A stretch of 64,000 nucleotides of DNA from positions 809,001 to 873,000 of the forward strand of contig NZ_CP021030.1 in NCBI RefSeq assembly GCF_002117485.1, read 5' to 3'. How positions within the stretch are numbered: position 1 is the stretch's first letter; every line of letters starts with the position of its first letter. The notes beneath the pieces were generated by a model. That model made no database searches and was not told the origin of the DNA. It saw only the letters and a list, made by a program, of their open reading frames with translations. The stretch comes from Rhizobium sp. NXC14 (GTDB lineage: Bacteria; Pseudomonadota; Alphaproteobacteria; Rhizobiales; Rhizobiaceae). A program made the position numbers and the translations under genes. Shown here in pieces: positions 55,133-64,000 of this stretch.

Positions 55133-55807
55133 TTACCAGTGGAACGATACGCCGACGTTGACGGCATTCGTGAAGATGTTGGTCTTCAGGTCCACACCGC
55201 TATCGATCGGAACGTCGACGCGCGAATAAGTGCCCTTGTATTCGACGAAGGTCGACCAGCGGTCGGTCACCTTGAAGTCGACGCCGGCCTGGGCCTGCAG
55301 CGTCACGCCGCCGAATTCATAAGCCCAGGTCTTGCCCTCGGGGCGAATCACTTCGACATGCGGGATGTTGACGCCGATGCCGGCGCCGAGATAGGGCGTC
55401 CAGCGGCGGGTGGGATCCTGGAAGCGATAGAGACCGTTAATGGTTAGCAGGTTGAGGCCGTCGGTGAATTCGAAATGCGACCAGCCGGTCTTTTCGAGGG
55501 TATCGTCGTCGGCATAGACCTTGTCATGGGTGTAATCGAGCGAGATACCCCAGTTCGGCTTGTTGAAGTTTTCGAGCCACCAAGTGACGCGGCCGCCGTA
55601 ATAGGGCGGGCTTCCGAAGGATTTGCCTTCCCAACCGGCGGTGAAATGCGTGCCGTCGGAAAGGTCAACACCACTGTGCGGCGCGGTCTGGTAGCCGCCA
55701 TAGATGGAGAATTCCAGATCTTCCGCTGAAGCCGAGGCGGCTGAAAAGATGGTGAAAAATGCGATGCCCGCAAGAAGGGAGGCGGAGGAGCGCAGCGCAG
55801 ACGTCAT
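55133..55807 (-). CDS. lpxQ: outer-membrane beta-barrel protein, lipid A oxidase (LpxQ)-like
   Basis: 224 aa from ATG 55807; an earlier in-frame ATG at 55897 has no signal peptide. A signal peptide (ASLLAGIAFFTIFSAASASA) ends at about residue 30. The barrel begins EDLEFSIYGGYQTAPHSGV, with THFTAGWEGKSFGSPPYYGG, DDDTLEKTGWSHFEFTDGL and TPYLGAGIGVNIPHVEV, ending VNVGVSFHW. I recall this text as the family annotated lipid A oxidase in Rhizobium, which makes the 2-aminogluconate unit of lipid A using oxygen. Assignment is by remembered sequence and length; a general OMP barrel is the alternative. Confidence 0.65.
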   Translation of the reverse strand: MTSALRSSASLLAGIAFFTIFSAASASAEDLEFSIYGGYQTAPHSGVDLSDGTHFTAGWEGKSFGSPPYYGGRVTWWLENFNKPNWGISLDYTHDKVYADDDTLEKTGWSHFEFTDGLNLLTINGLYRFQDPTRRWTPYLGAGIGVNIPHVEVIRPEGKTWAYEFGGVTLQAQAGVDFKVTDRWSTFVEYKGTYSRVDVPIDSGVDLKTNIFTNAVNVGVSFHW

Positions 55808-55928
55808 TGAATAACCCCAAATTGCAATATGTCGACTCTGAGGCAGCTTTGGCAGTTTTCCGCCGCAATGTCTAAGCAAAACAAAGGGCGCCTCCAATGG
55901 CGCCTTTCGTTTTTTTCTAAAGTGTTGC

Positions 55929-56621
55929 TCAGCCGCCGAACATCGTGCGCAAAACGTCGATGCCTCTGTCTTCGAACGCCACGTTGCCCTGCTTGTTGCC
56001 GGGACCGATGACGATCACCTTGGTGCCGACGGGGGCGCGATCGTAAAGATGCATCACGTCCTCGTTCATCATGCGGATGCAGCCGGAAGACATGTTGAGG
56101 CCGATCGTCCAAGGCTGGTTGGTGCCGTGGATGCGGAAGATGGTGTCGCGGCCGCCCTGATAGAGATACATGGCGCGGGCGCCGAGCGGATTGTCCTCGC
56201 CGCCTTCCTGGTAGGCGGGGATGATGTGGCCTTTGGCGGCTTCGCGGCGGCGCATTTCGGCGGGAGGCGTCCAGGCCGGCCATTCGGCCTTGCGGCCGAT
56301 CTTAACGATGCCCGACCAGCCGAAGCCGTCGCGGCCGACGCCGATGCCGTAGCGGGTGGCGCGGTTGTTGCCTTCGACCAGGTAGAGATATTTGTTGTTA
56401 GTATCGATGATGACGGTGCCAGCCGCTTCCGTCGTCACCAGGCGCACTTTCTTGCGCTTGAACTGCGGCTTTACGTACTTCGGCATCTGCGCCACGCGCA
56501 CAATCTGCGCCGGCTGCCGTGCATTGTCGGAAGCCGAGCCGACCGGCGCGGCGAAGGCTGATGTAGAAATCAAGGACAGGACAAGTCCGGCCGCGGCCAG
56601 TCCCGGCATCACTTTGATCAT
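55929..56621 (-). CDS. L,D-transpeptidase (YkuD domain)
   Basis: 230 aa with a signal peptide at residues 4-24. YkuD domain at about 65-215: GTVIIDTNNKYLYLVEGNNR, RYGIGVGRDGFGWSG, IFRIHGTNQPWTIG and the catalytic MSSGCIRMMNEDV (Cys). Periplasmic; forms 3-3 crosslinks in peptidoglycan or attaches proteins to it. A similar enzyme is encoded at 56856, so these are tandem paralogues. Confidence 0.92.
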   Translation of the reverse strand: MIKVMPGLAAAGLVLSLISTSAFAAPVGSASDNARQPAQIVRVAQMPKYVKPQFKRKKVRLVTTEAAGTVIIDTNNKYLYLVEGNNRATRYGIGVGRDGFGWSGIVKIGRKAEWPAWTPPAEMRRREAAKGHIIPAYQEGGEDNPLGARAMYLYQGGRDTIFRIHGTNQPWTIGLNMSSGCIRMMNEDVMHLYDRAPVGTKVIVIGPGNKQGNVAFEDRGIDVLRTMFGG

Positions 56622-56737
56622 AGTCGATTCCCCTCAAGCAAGTCCGCCCGAAGCTACATGATCTTCTGCCCGATTCAAGATCGACATGGCCGGATAAAGC
56701 AATTTTGACGAGTGGAGCCGCCTGTCTTAGCGGCTTC

Positions 56738-56800
56738 ATAGAGCATTTCCGTATTTCTCCGAAACACGAAAATGCTCCATCTCGTTGTTTTTACGGAATT
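56738..56800. repeat. palindromic intergenic repeat
   Basis: TAGAGCATTTCCGTATTTCT ... ACACGAAAATGCTC forms an imperfect palindrome between two L,D-transpeptidase genes. It is of a type often seen in Rhizobium intergenic regions. A related TAGAGCATGTCGGGAA sequence lies at 49182 after the SAHH-like gene. Confidence 0.55.
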
Positions 56801-56855
56801 CTCAACGCAAAACCGCTGAACACTCTTGCTGGTGCTCCAGCTTTTGCGTGTGCCG

Positions 56856-57602
56856 TTACATGACGATAACGCGGGTTCCGACGTTGACGCGGTCGTAGAG
56901 ATCGACGACGTCCTCGTTGCGCAGGCGGATGCAGCCGGAAGAAACGGCGCTGCCGATTGACCAGGGCGCGTTGGTGCCATGGATGCGGTAAAGCGTCGAG
57001 CCAAGATACATGGCGCGCGCGCCAAGCGGGTTTTCCGGGCCGCCGTCCATGCGCGCCGGCAGATAATGGCCCTTGGCGGCCTCGCGGCTGATCATCTCGG
57101 AAGGCGGCGTCCAGTCCGGCCATTCCGTCTTGCGGGTGATCTTATGGACGCCCGCCCATTCGAAGCCCGGCTTGCCGACGCCGACACCGTAGCGCCGCGC
57201 CTTGCCGCCGTCCATGACCAGATAGAGAAAGCGGTTGTTGGTGTCGATGACGATGGTCCCGGGCTTTTCCGTGGTGTCGTAATCGACCATCTGCGGCAGA
57301 TATTGCGGCTCGATCGGATGGCGGATCGCCGGTATGCCGGGATTGATCGCCGAAACGGTCTGAGGGGCCGGCTGCGGCGCCTGACGTATGATGCGGCGCT
57401 GGAAAAGACCACGCTGCTGCGGCTGCACCACCGGGCGCTGATAGACGACAGGCCGGACCTTGCCGCCGAGCTGATTGATCCACGGTCCGGTCAGATCGGG
57501 GCTGAGGATGATTGGCGGACGGGTGGCGTAGCGGTCGTCCGCAATGGCGGCCGTGGAGAAGATGCCGCAGAAGGCTGCGGCTAGAAAAAGGTGTTTCATC
57601 AT
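56856..57602 (-). CDS. L,D-transpeptidase (YkuD domain), second copy
   Basis: 248 aa with a signal peptide (LFLAAAFCGIFSTAAIA). The middle is proline/glutamine-rich (RPVVQPQQRG, APQPAPQTV), then the YkuD domain: GTIVIDTNNRFLYLVMDGGK, RYGVGVGKPGFEWAGVH, LYRIHGTNAPWSIG and VSSGCIRLRNEDV with the catalytic Cys. It differs mainly in its linker from the copy at 55929. Periplasmic peptidoglycan crosslinking is the expected role. Confidence 0.92.
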   Translation of the reverse strand: MMKHLFLAAAFCGIFSTAAIADDRYATRPPIILSPDLTGPWINQLGGKVRPVVYQRPVVQPQQRGLFQRRIIRQAPQPAPQTVSAINPGIPAIRHPIEPQYLPQMVDYDTTEKPGTIVIDTNNRFLYLVMDGGKARRYGVGVGKPGFEWAGVHKITRKTEWPDWTPPSEMISREAAKGHYLPARMDGGPENPLGARAMYLGSTLYRIHGTNAPWSIGSAVSSGCIRLRNEDVVDLYDRVNVGTRVIVM

Positions 57603-57830
57603 CGGACGAACTCTCTACAAATGACCGAAAATGGACTGGCGGGACGGATCCGCTCGCACAGACGCTGCCACCCCATCCGCCAGCGAATGGTAAAGATTGA
57701 TCCGTGAAAAACCGACGGGCCGAATAAACTTTTCGTCAGGGTTACCGATCGGTTTGGAAAGACGGTTTGCAAATGGTAAAGCCGGAATCATGACTGGTGA
57801 GCGAAGCGGATCCCCGAAAATGAAGCGGAC

Positions 57831-58460
57831 ATGAGCACGAATGGCATCATCATCGGCGAGGACGGCAGGAGCCGCTGCCACTGGCACGCCAACCTGCCGG
57901 ACTATCTCAAGTACCACGACGAGGAATGGGGCCGGCCGGTCACCGACGATATCCGCCTGTTCGAGAAGATTTGCCTCGAAGGATTTCAGTCCGGCCTTTC
58001 CTGGCTGACCATCCTGCGCAAGCGGGAGAATTTCCGCGCCGCCTTTGCCGGTTTCGATTTCGAGAAGGTTGCCCTCTTCGGTGAGCGGGATGTGGCCCGC
58101 TGCCTGGCCGATGCCGGCATTATCCGTCATCGCGGCAAGATCGTCTCCACGATCAACAATGCCAGGCGCGCCATCGAACTTAGGGACGAATTCGGCTCGC
58201 TCGCCGGTTATTTCTGGCGCTACGAACCCGGCCACAACGAGCGGCCGGCTGTGGTCGATCGCGACCACATCGTCGCCAATCCGACGACGCCGACATCGGT
58301 CATCATTTCGAAGGATCTGAAGAAACGCGGCTGGACCTTTGTCGGCCCGACCACAATTTATGCCTTCATGCAGGCGATGGGCCTCGTCAACGATCATCTG
58401 GAGGGTTGTTTCTGCCGGCCCGAGGTGGAGGCGATGCGCGCCGTGCTGGTTCGACCATGA
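57831..58460 (+). CDS. tag: DNA-3-methyladenine glycosylase I
   Basis: 209 aa. Removes 3-methyladenine from DNA in base-excision repair. Tag signatures: RCHWHANLPDYLKYHDEEWG at about 14-33 (the Cys and His of the zinc snap plus the HDEEWG), SGLSWLTILRKRENFRAAF and VGPTTIYAFMQAMGLVNDH near the end, closing with EGCFCR. Stop overlaps the ATG of the next gene at 58457. Confidence 0.95.
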   Translation: MSTNGIIIGEDGRSRCHWHANLPDYLKYHDEEWGRPVTDDIRLFEKICLEGFQSGLSWLTILRKRENFRAAFAGFDFEKVALFGERDVARCLADAGIIRHRGKIVSTINNARRAIELRDEFGSLAGYFWRYEPGHNERPAVVDRDHIVANPTTPTSVIISKDLKKRGWTFVGPTTIYAFMQAMGLVNDHLEGCFCRPEVEAMRAVLVRP

Positions 58461-58957
58461 AAGATCTGTCCGTGAAAATATTGTTCGCTGCCCTTGCCCT
58501 GTTCTTCTTGCCGGCATTTGCCGCGGCGCAGACGCCGCAGCTCGATCCCGGCGAGAAGCTGGAGAAGCTGCAGTTTCCGGCCGTCACGATGCAACTCAAG
58601 GGATGGACGAAATTCGGCAATAGCCATGTTTACACGCTGCCGGTGCGCGCCGGTCAGCATGTGAAGATCGATTTTTCCACCAAGAGCAAGTTCGCCTTCC
58701 TGGCGATCTTCGACCTGTCGAAGCCCGATGACGAAGCTTTCTTCGGCACCGATGAGGACGGCATGAGCTACCAGACGACGGTGAAGGAAAATACCACCTG
58801 GCTGCTGCGGCCCTATTACTCCAAGGTCTCGCCGCGCCGCGGCCTCGGCGCCCCCTTCAGCATCCTGATCGAGCCCTTGACCGCAGCCCCGCAGCAGCCG
58901 CCGGCTGAGCCGGAATCGCCCTCACTGTTTCCGAAGGCGCCTCCCAAGGCGAAGTGA
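58457..58957 (+). CDS. secreted hypothetical protein (166 aa)
   Basis: ATG 58457 lies in an ATGA overlap with tag, so the two are translationally coupled. Signal peptide at residues 7-24 (VKILFAALALFFLPAFAAA). The rest has alternating strands (HVYTLPVRAGQHVKIDFST, KFAFLAIFDLSKP) and a proline-rich end (PQQPPAEPESPS). Inhibitor-like or pre-peptidase-domain-like folds look similar, but I cannot name it. Confidence 0.65.
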   Translation: MKDLSVKILFAALALFFLPAFAAAQTPQLDPGEKLEKLQFPAVTMQLKGWTKFGNSHVYTLPVRAGQHVKIDFSTKSKFAFLAIFDLSKPDDEAFFGTDEDGMSYQTTVKENTTWLLRPYYSKVSPRRGLGAPFSILIEPLTAAPQQPPAEPESPSLFPKAPPKAK

Positions 58958-58969
58958 GGCGCGGCCGCG

Positions 58970-59674
58970 CTATGCGAGCCCGTCAATCAGTTCGCGCAAT
59001 TCGCCGAGATGGCCGATCTTGCGGAAGCGCGGCGCTCCCGTCGGTTCGTCCACATGTTCCAGCACCCAGGTGAGTTCGTGCGGCACGAAGACGCCGTAGC
59101 TGCCGGCGGCGATCGCCGGCACGATATCCGATTTCAGCGAATTGCCGACCATCATCGCTCGCTCCGGCCCGTCGCCAACCTTGGAGAAGATGCGGCGATA
59201 GGTGACGGCAGTCTTGTCGGAGACGATCTCGACGGCATCGAAGAAGTCGCCGAGCCCGGATTGGGCGAGCTTACGCTCCTGGTCGAAGAGATCGCCCTTG
59301 GTGATCATGACAAGCAGATACTTGCCGGCGAGAGACTCCAGCGTGTCGCGCGCATGCGGCATCGTCTCGACCGGATGGCTGAGCAGGTCGCGACCAGTAT
59401 CGAGGATCTTGGCGATGACGCTCGCCGGCACCTTGCCCTCGGTGATCTCGATCGCCGTCTCGATCATCGATAGGGTGAAGCCCTTGATGCCGAAGCCGTA
59501 GTGGCGAAGATTGCGTTTCTCGGCTTCCAGCAGCCGCTCGGAGATCTTCGGGCCTTCGGCGAAATCGGCAAGAAGCTCGGTAAAATGAGCTTCCGTCAGT
59601 CGGTAATATTGTTCGTTCTGCCAAAGCGTGTCGTCGGCGTCGAAGCCGATCGTCGTCAGTGCTCGCGTCGTCAC
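58970..59674 (-). CDS. HAD-superfamily hydrolase
   Basis: 234 aa. Motif I is IGFDADDTLWQNE (nucleophile and acid Asp at about 11 and 13), VMITKGDLFDQER is motif II (Thr), with RRIFSKVG (Lys-side region) and MMVGNSLKSDIVPAIAAGS as motif III/IV (GNSxxSDI). The cap between motif I and II is alpha-helical (subclass C1, about 80 residues). Many members are phosphatases of small metabolites; the substrate is unknown. Confidence 0.88.
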   Translation of the reverse strand: MTTRALTTIGFDADDTLWQNEQYYRLTEAHFTELLADFAEGPKISERLLEAEKRNLRHYGFGIKGFTLSMIETAIEITEGKVPASVIAKILDTGRDLLSHPVETMPHARDTLESLAGKYLLVMITKGDLFDQERKLAQSGLGDFFDAVEIVSDKTAVTYRRIFSKVGDGPERAMMVGNSLKSDIVPAIAAGSYGVFVPHELTWVLEHVDEPTGAPRFRKIGHLGELRELIDGLA

Positions 59675-59929
59675 ATGTGCACCTCTTGAACTATGGCCGG
59701 CAATCTATCGGCCGCCTGTGTCGAGACAAGGGCTAAGTCGAGACAAGGGCGTCAGCCTTCGATGCGACAAGGCCTGGCGTTGAAAAGCGCCGCCGTCGCA
59801 CTACATCGAATGGGCCTCACCCAGCAGCCAGCCACGGCTGTGCCTGTCGCGCGCAGGCCAATAATCAAAAGATGAAGTTCTTCCGTTCGCAAGTCCCTCT
59901 TGCGGCAGACACAAAGGATTTTTTCGACC

Positions 59930-60979
59930 ATGCGTTACAATCAACTCGGAAATACGGGACTTTTCGTCTCGGAAATCTGCCTGGGCACGATGACCTTCGG
60001 CGAAGCCAAAGAAGGCAGCATGTGGGGCGCCATCGCCGATGTCGACCAGAAGGCCGCTGACCGGATCGTCGAGCGCTCGCTGGCAGCAGGCGTCAATTTC
60101 ATTGACACGGCCGATGTCTATTCATCAGGCGAGTCCGAAAGGCTGCTCGGCCAAGCGCTGAAGAACCTCGACATCCCCCGCAAGGACGTCGTCATCGCCA
60201 CCAAGGTCTATGGCGTCATGGGCGACAAGCCGAACGACCGCGGCGCCTCGCGCGGCCATATCATGGATTCGGTCGAGGCGAGCCTCAAGCGGTTGCAGAC
60301 CGATCATATCGACCTCTATCAGATCCACGCGACAGATACGGTGACGCCGATCGAGGAGACGTTGCGCGCTTTCGACGATCTCGTTTCGCGTGGTCTTGTG
60401 CGCTATATCGGCGTCTCCAACTGGCAGGCCTGGCGCATTTCCAAGGCGCTCGGTCTCTCCGAACGCCGCGGCTTTGCCCGGTTCGAAACGGTGCAGGCCT
60501 ATTATTCCATCGCCGGCCGTGATCTCGAACGGGACATCGTGCCGATGATGCAGGAGGAAAAGCTCGGACTGATGGTCTGGTCGCCGCTCGCCGGCGGCCT
60601 GCTCTCCGGCAAGTATGGTCCGGGCGCCCCCGGCAACGGCGAGGGCCGCCGCGCCAATTTCGACTTCCCGCCGGTCGACAAGGACAGGGCCTGGGCCTGC
60701 GTCGCCGTCATGCGCGAGATTGCCGAAAAGCATGGCGTCAGCGTCGCGACCGTTGCGCTCGCCTACATCCTCGCAAAGCCTTTCGTCACCTCGGTCATCA
60801 TCGGCGCCAAGCGTGTCGATCAGCTCGATCAGAACCTCGCCGCCGTCAGGCTGAAGCTCGACGAAGGCGATATGCAGAGGCTCGACGAGGTAAGCGCGCT
60901 GGCGCCTGAATATCCGGGCTGGATGCTGGCAAGGCAGGGAGCCGGCCGACGCCCGGCCGATTTCGAGCCGAAGGACTGA
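59930..60979 (+). CDS. aldo/keto reductase
   Basis: 349 aa from ATG 59930, with AAAGGA upstream; ATG 59900 is also in frame. MRYNQLGNTGLFVSEICLGT is the usual AKR start. FIDTADVYSSGESERLLGQ carries the catalytic Asp and Tyr, VVIATKVYG the Lys and LYQIHATD the His. YSIAGRDLERDIVPMMQEEK and FVTSVIIGAKRVDQLDQNL follow. It resembles the YajO/YghZ group, reducing aldehydes or ketones with NADPH. Confidence 0.9.
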   Translation: MRYNQLGNTGLFVSEICLGTMTFGEAKEGSMWGAIADVDQKAADRIVERSLAAGVNFIDTADVYSSGESERLLGQALKNLDIPRKDVVIATKVYGVMGDKPNDRGASRGHIMDSVEASLKRLQTDHIDLYQIHATDTVTPIEETLRAFDDLVSRGLVRYIGVSNWQAWRISKALGLSERRGFARFETVQAYYSIAGRDLERDIVPMMQEEKLGLMVWSPLAGGLLSGKYGPGAPGNGEGRRANFDFPPVDKDRAWACVAVMREIAEKHGVSVATVALAYILAKPFVTSVIIGAKRVDQLDQNLAAVRLKLDEGDMQRLDEVSALAPEYPGWMLARQGAGRRPADFEPKD

Positions 60980-61050
60980 TCGTCGAAATCCGGTCCAGCA
61001 CTTCGCAGGGGCGCCGGAAAGATCCGGCGTCCCCGTTTCCAGACGATCGG

Positions 61051-61410
61051 CTATTTGCCGTGTGCTTTGAGCCAGGCATTCATCTCCGTAATCTCGGCTT
61101 CCTGTGCCTTGATGACGGCTTCGGCGAGTTTGCGCAGATCGGGGTCCTTTCCGTACTGGAGCTCGATCTTGGCCATGTCGATCGCTCCCTGATGGTGGGG
61201 GATCATGCTGCGGACGAAATCCGTATCGGCGTCGCCACTGTACTTGATCATCATATCATCGTGCATCTTGTCGTTCGCCTTCTTGAACGCCTGGCTGGAG
61301 GCGTCGTGGCCGGTCATCGGCTTGCTCATGTCCATGGGTTTGTCTTCGGCAAGAGCGGGCGAAGCAAGGGCAGCGAGCACTGCGGTGATGGCGATGATTT
61401 TCAGAGACAT
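61051..61410 (-). CDS. DUF305 (CopM-like) periplasmic protein
   Basis: 119 aa. Signal peptide at residues 4-21. Mature text has methionine/histidine-rich text: [37 protein letters not shown] and [20 protein letters not shown], the DUF305 hallmark. Such proteins bind copper or silver in the periplasm. The neighbouring Met/Cys-rich gene at 61486 points the same way. Confidence 0.85.
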   Translation of the reverse strand: MSLKIIAITAVLAALASPALAEDKPMDMSKPMTGHDASSQAFKKANDKMHDDMMIKYSGDADTDFVRSMIPHHQGAIDMAKIELQYGKDPDLRKLAEAVIKAQEAEITEMNAWLKAHGK

Positions 61411-61485
61411 GAGAGTTCCTTCCTCTGTCTGACAATAGGTTTTTGGGCGGCGCCTGCCGCCCGTTCGGCATGAAAGAATCCGAGA

Positions 61486-61854
61486 TCAGAACATTCGGGG
61501 AGGGGGCGCCAGCGGAGCAGGGCGATCGTCATCCAGGACGCGGGCAAGCGCCGGCGCGGGATAGGCGAAAACCGGCTTTACACCAGCGGCCGTCATGGCC
61601 GCCGGCGGCAGCAACAGACAGGCCGCACAAAGTGGCATTTGCGCCGCCCTGCCGGCAGCGCAGGGATCTTTCAGCGCCTGCGCCTTGCCCGTCGCTCCGG
61701 ACATGTCCATCCCGGCCATCGCGTGATCCATGGTGGCGGACTTGGGGGCCGCCGGCCCGTTCATCGATGCGCATGTCGGACAGCCTGCCCATGCGGACAT
61801 CGCGCTGTAGACCAGCCAGCCGAGTACCATCGTCATGAGAGCGAGCGTGCGCAT
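61486..61854 (-). CDS. Met/Cys-rich secreted protein, possible copper-binding
   Basis: 122 aa from ATG 61854; ATG 61872 adds six residues. Signal peptide about residues 3-23 (TLALMTMVLGWLVYSAMSAWA). Mature part: CPTCASMNG near the start, then MDHAMAGMDMSGATG, then a C-terminal hydrophobic part with CAACLLLPP. CxxC plus repeated Met/His resemble small copper-binding or DUF2946-like periplasmic proteins. It is 76 bases upstream of the DUF305 gene in the same direction. Function inferred. Confidence 0.5.
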   Translation of the reverse strand: MRTLALMTMVLGWLVYSAMSAWAGCPTCASMNGPAAPKSATMDHAMAGMDMSGATGKAQALKDPCAAGRAAQMPLCAACLLLPPAAMTAAGVKPVFAYPAPALARVLDDDRPAPLAPPPRMF

Positions 61855-61933
61855 GAGTTTCAATGTAGGCAAATCCCGGCGGAAGCCAAGTCAGTAACGC
61901 AAATCTCAATCGTCGACGGCGTCGACAGGCCTT

Positions 61934-62698
61934 TCACCAGGCGGCAATCACCTTGTGTTCGATCCTGTAATCCCTGCTCTCTTCGCCGAGCGGAGCGACC
62001 GGCCATGTCCAGACCGCTTTCGCCGGTGGCGGGGCGATGCCATGCAGCAAGTCGGCCTCCTCATGTGTTTTGCCGTTGCGGTCGATGACGGCATAGGCGA
62101 TGTCGGTCACGAGGCAATGCCGGCAGCAAAGTCCCGAAAGGCCGCTGAGATGCGCAGCGACCAGCCTCTCCACAGTGTCTTCAGGCATTCGACCCGCCGC
62201 CTCTGCCTCATGGCGCCGTTTCACGCCGCGGCCGATCTGCGACAAGAGATTGGCGGAAACCGCGAAATCGAGATAGGGCACGCTACGCAGGAAGCCGAGC
62301 GGTTCGGCTTCCTGCCCGGCCGCGAGTTCGTCATAGCCGGAGAGATCGCGCTCGATCAGCCGGACGTTGCGATAGCCCTTGGCCGCAACCCACAGCCGTA
62401 CTGAGGCGAGATGAACGAGATCGATGAGCACGACCGTGTCGAAATCGCGTACCAGCTCGTCGATCGGCACGTCCCGCAACAGGCCGGAGCCGAGCACGAC
62501 GGCGGTCCGTTTCTGACGGAGCCCGGCCGCCGCCGCACGGATCGCGTTGCGGCTCTTCTCTTCGTGGTCGGCCCAATTACGGGCGCAGCGTCCAGCCCGC
62601 GACCAGAGATTGACGGAATAGCGGATGAACTTTCGATGGCACTTGCCGGTCAGCGGCAACGTCGCGGCATAGAGGAGCGCCTCAGTGATCATGAGCAT
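61934..62698 (-). CDS. conserved hypothetical protein, Rossmann-like
   Basis: 254 aa. A central segment [58 protein letters not shown] reads like a SAM-methyltransferase fold, with a glycine loop and an Asp after the second strand, but it lacks a clear motif IV. There is a CRHC near residue 195. It has no signal peptide. Function unknown. The stop is about 60 bases before the 61854 gene. Confidence 0.6.
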   Translation of the reverse strand: MLMITEALLYAATLPLTGKCHRKFIRYSVNLWSRAGRCARNWADHEEKSRNAIRAAAAGLRQKRTAVVLGSGLLRDVPIDELVRDFDTVVLIDLVHLASVRLWVAAKGYRNVRLIERDLSGYDELAAGQEAEPLGFLRSVPYLDFAVSANLLSQIGRGVKRRHEAEAAGRMPEDTVERLVAAHLSGLSGLCCRHCLVTDIAYAVIDRNGKTHEEADLLHGIAPPPAKAVWTWPVAPLGEESRDYRIEHKVIAAW

Positions 62699-62826
62699 AT
62701 CCGCATTCTGAACAATGCCTCTCGTTCAATCGATTCCGGCAGTGCCATCAAGGCCCTTCGCCCTTGCCGCTCCCCGCCCAATCCGCTAGGACACCGCCAC
62801 TGTCACAGTCAGCGGAATTCCCGGAA

Positions 62827-64000
62827 ATGAACGACAAGCAGAAGAAACCGCAAAAGCTCAAGGCCCGCCTGCCGCGCGGCTTCGTCGACCGCTCGGCCGA
62901 CGATATCCGCGCCGTCAATGAGATGACGGCAAAGATCCGGGAAGTCTACGAGCATTATGGTTTCGATCCTGTGGAAACGCCGCTGTTCGAATATACCGAT
63001 GCGCTCGGCAAGTTTCTGCCCGACAGCGACCGGCCGAACGAGGGCGTCTTCTCGCTGCAGGATGATGACGAGCAGTGGATGTCGCTGCGTTACGACCTGA
63101 CGGCGCCGCTCGCCCGCCACGTCGCGGAAAATTTCAACGAGATCCAGCTTCCCTACCGCACCTATCGCGCCGGCTACGTCTTCCGTAACGAGAAGCCCGG
63201 CCCCGGTCGCTTCCGCCAGTTCATGCAGTTCGATGCCGATACCGTGGGCGCGCCTGGCGTCCAGGCCGATGCCGAAATGTGCATGATGATGGCCGATACG
63301 CTGGAAGCCCTCGGCATCAAGCGCGGCGACTACGTCATCCGCGTCAACAACCGCAAGGTTCTGGACGGCGTCTTGGAGGCGATCGGCCTCGGCGGGGACG
63401 ACAAGGCCGGCCAGCGGCTCAACGTTCTGCGCGCCATCGATAAGCTCGACAAGTTCGGGCCGGAAGGTGTGGCGCTGCTCCTCGGACCCGGCCGCAAGGA
63501 CGAATCCGGCGACTTCACCAAGGGCGCCGGCCTCAATCAGGAGCAGATCGACAAGGTGCTCTTCTTCGTCGGCATCAAGGATTATGCCGAAAGCGCCGGC
63601 CGCCTGGCCGAACTCGTCGCGGGAACCTCGAAGGGCGGCGAAGGCGTCGAGGAGTTGAATTTCATCGGTGCACTCGTCACGAGCGCCGGCTATGGCTCCG
63701 ACCGCATCAAGATCGACCCCTCGGTCGTGCGCGGCCTCGAATATTATACCGGCCCAGTCTATGAGGCCGAGCTTCTCTTCGACGTCACCAATGAAAAGGG
63801 CGAGAAGGTCGTCTTCGGCTCGGTCGGTGGCGGCGGCCGTTATGACGGCCTGGTCTCACGCTTCATGGGCCAGCCGGTGCCGGCGACCGGCTTTTCGATC
63901 GGCGTCTCGCGCCTGATGACGGCGCTGAAGAACCTCGGCAAGCTCGGAGCGAGCGCGTTGATCGAGCCGGTGCTGGTGACGGTGATGGACGGCGACGTCG
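62827..64000 (+). CDS. hisS: histidyl-tRNA synthetase (5' part; continues beyond the window)
   Basis: Starts ATG 62827 and remains open to the window end (391 codons so far; the family has about 500 in alphaproteobacteria). Class II motifs: motif 1 region [17 protein letters not shown], motif 2 [20 protein letters not shown] with RQFMQFDAD, the HisA-specific [17 protein letters not shown], and [24 protein letters not shown] begins motif 3. It charges tRNA-His with histidine. Missing: the anticodon-binding C-terminus. Confidence 0.95.
   Translation, partial: MNDKQKKPQKLKARLPRGFVDRSADDIRAVNEMTAKIREVYEHYGFDPVETPLFEYTDALGKFLPDSDRPNEGVFSLQDDDEQWMSLRYDLTAPLARHVAENFNEIQLPYRTYRAGYVFRNEKPGPGRFRQFMQFDADTVGAPGVQADAEMCMMMADTLEALGIKRGDYVIRVNNRKVLDGVLEAIGLGGDDKAGQRLNVLRAIDKLDKFGPEGVALLLGPGRKDESGDFTKGAGLNQEQIDKVLFFVGIKDYAESAGRLAELVAGTSKGGEGVEELNFIGALVTSAGYGSDRIKIDPSVVRGLEYYTGPVYEAELLFDVTNEKGEKVVFGSVGGGGRYDGLVSRFMGQPVPATGFSIGVSRLMTALKNLGKLGASALIEPVLVTVMDGDV

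Overview
The window looks like chromosome of a fast-growing rhizobium, probably the Rhizobium leguminosarum/etli/phaseoli group. The evidence is the GC-rich codon use, a plant-type glutamate-cysteine ligase, an LpxQ-like outer-membrane lipid A oxidase, an Rgt/ArnT-like sugar transferase, DUF1127 and DUF937 proteins, and rhizobial palindromic intergenic repeats. Family assignments come from reading motifs; no database search was run. No CRISPR array or rRNA was seen.

Region 1 (1-10.7 kb) is an accessory, transposon-rich stretch. It has a decayed rmlB relic, an intact GDP-mannose dehydratase / GDP-fucose synthase pair (gmd-fcl) and an O-methyltransferase, which suggests fucose or methylated deoxysugar supply for O-antigen or another glycan. 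A stack of mobile elements follows: the end of one IS66 copy, a RIT-like (recombinase-in-trio) element cut into it, a complete IS66 element inserted in the second RIT recombinase with an exact 8-bp target duplication, the 3' end of a group II intron with intact domain V, and an IS630 transposase fragment that forms the intron's 3' exon. A glycosyltransferase-like gene follows.

Region 2 (10.7-26.9 kb) is a probable genomic island. It is bounded by tRNA-Gln(CTG) at 26892-26965 and a 46-bp direct repeat of the tRNA 3' half at 10703-10748, with a decayed tyrosine integrase just inside the far repeat. The cargo concerns the cell surface: an acyltransferase-3/SGNH O-acetyltransferase, an SGNH esterase, two transferase-like proteins, a GT8-type transferase, a redoxin/2OG-oxygenase fusion with a frameshift and a GT39/83-type membrane transferase. 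An intact-looking IS630 and several pseudogenes (ligD fragments, an ATPase, small hypotheticals) lie between them.

Region 3 (27-64 kb) is mostly ordinary backbone: ppx/gppA-rlmE; an O-antigen ligase between direct repeats of the rlmE 3' end; a VOC protein; an MFS exporter; a Tat-exported metallo-beta-lactamase-fold hydrolase; guaB; a LysR/SDR pair; MAPEG; TetR; LysR/DUF1127; gshA; rsmE; a Pit phosphate transporter; a Nudix hydrolase; a LysR next to an atypical S-adenosylhomocysteine-hydrolase-like protein; LysR with glcDEF for glycolate oxidation, where glcE and glcF are separated by a long inverted repeat; an envelope group (lpxQ-like and two L,D-transpeptidases); tag; HAD hydrolase; aldo/keto reductase; a possible copper-handling pair; and hisS, which runs off the end.

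The strongest points for follow-up are the nested mobile elements with visible target duplications, the tRNA-Gln island, the waaL insertion at rlmE, the paralogous transferase-like proteins and the divergent SAHH-like enzyme.
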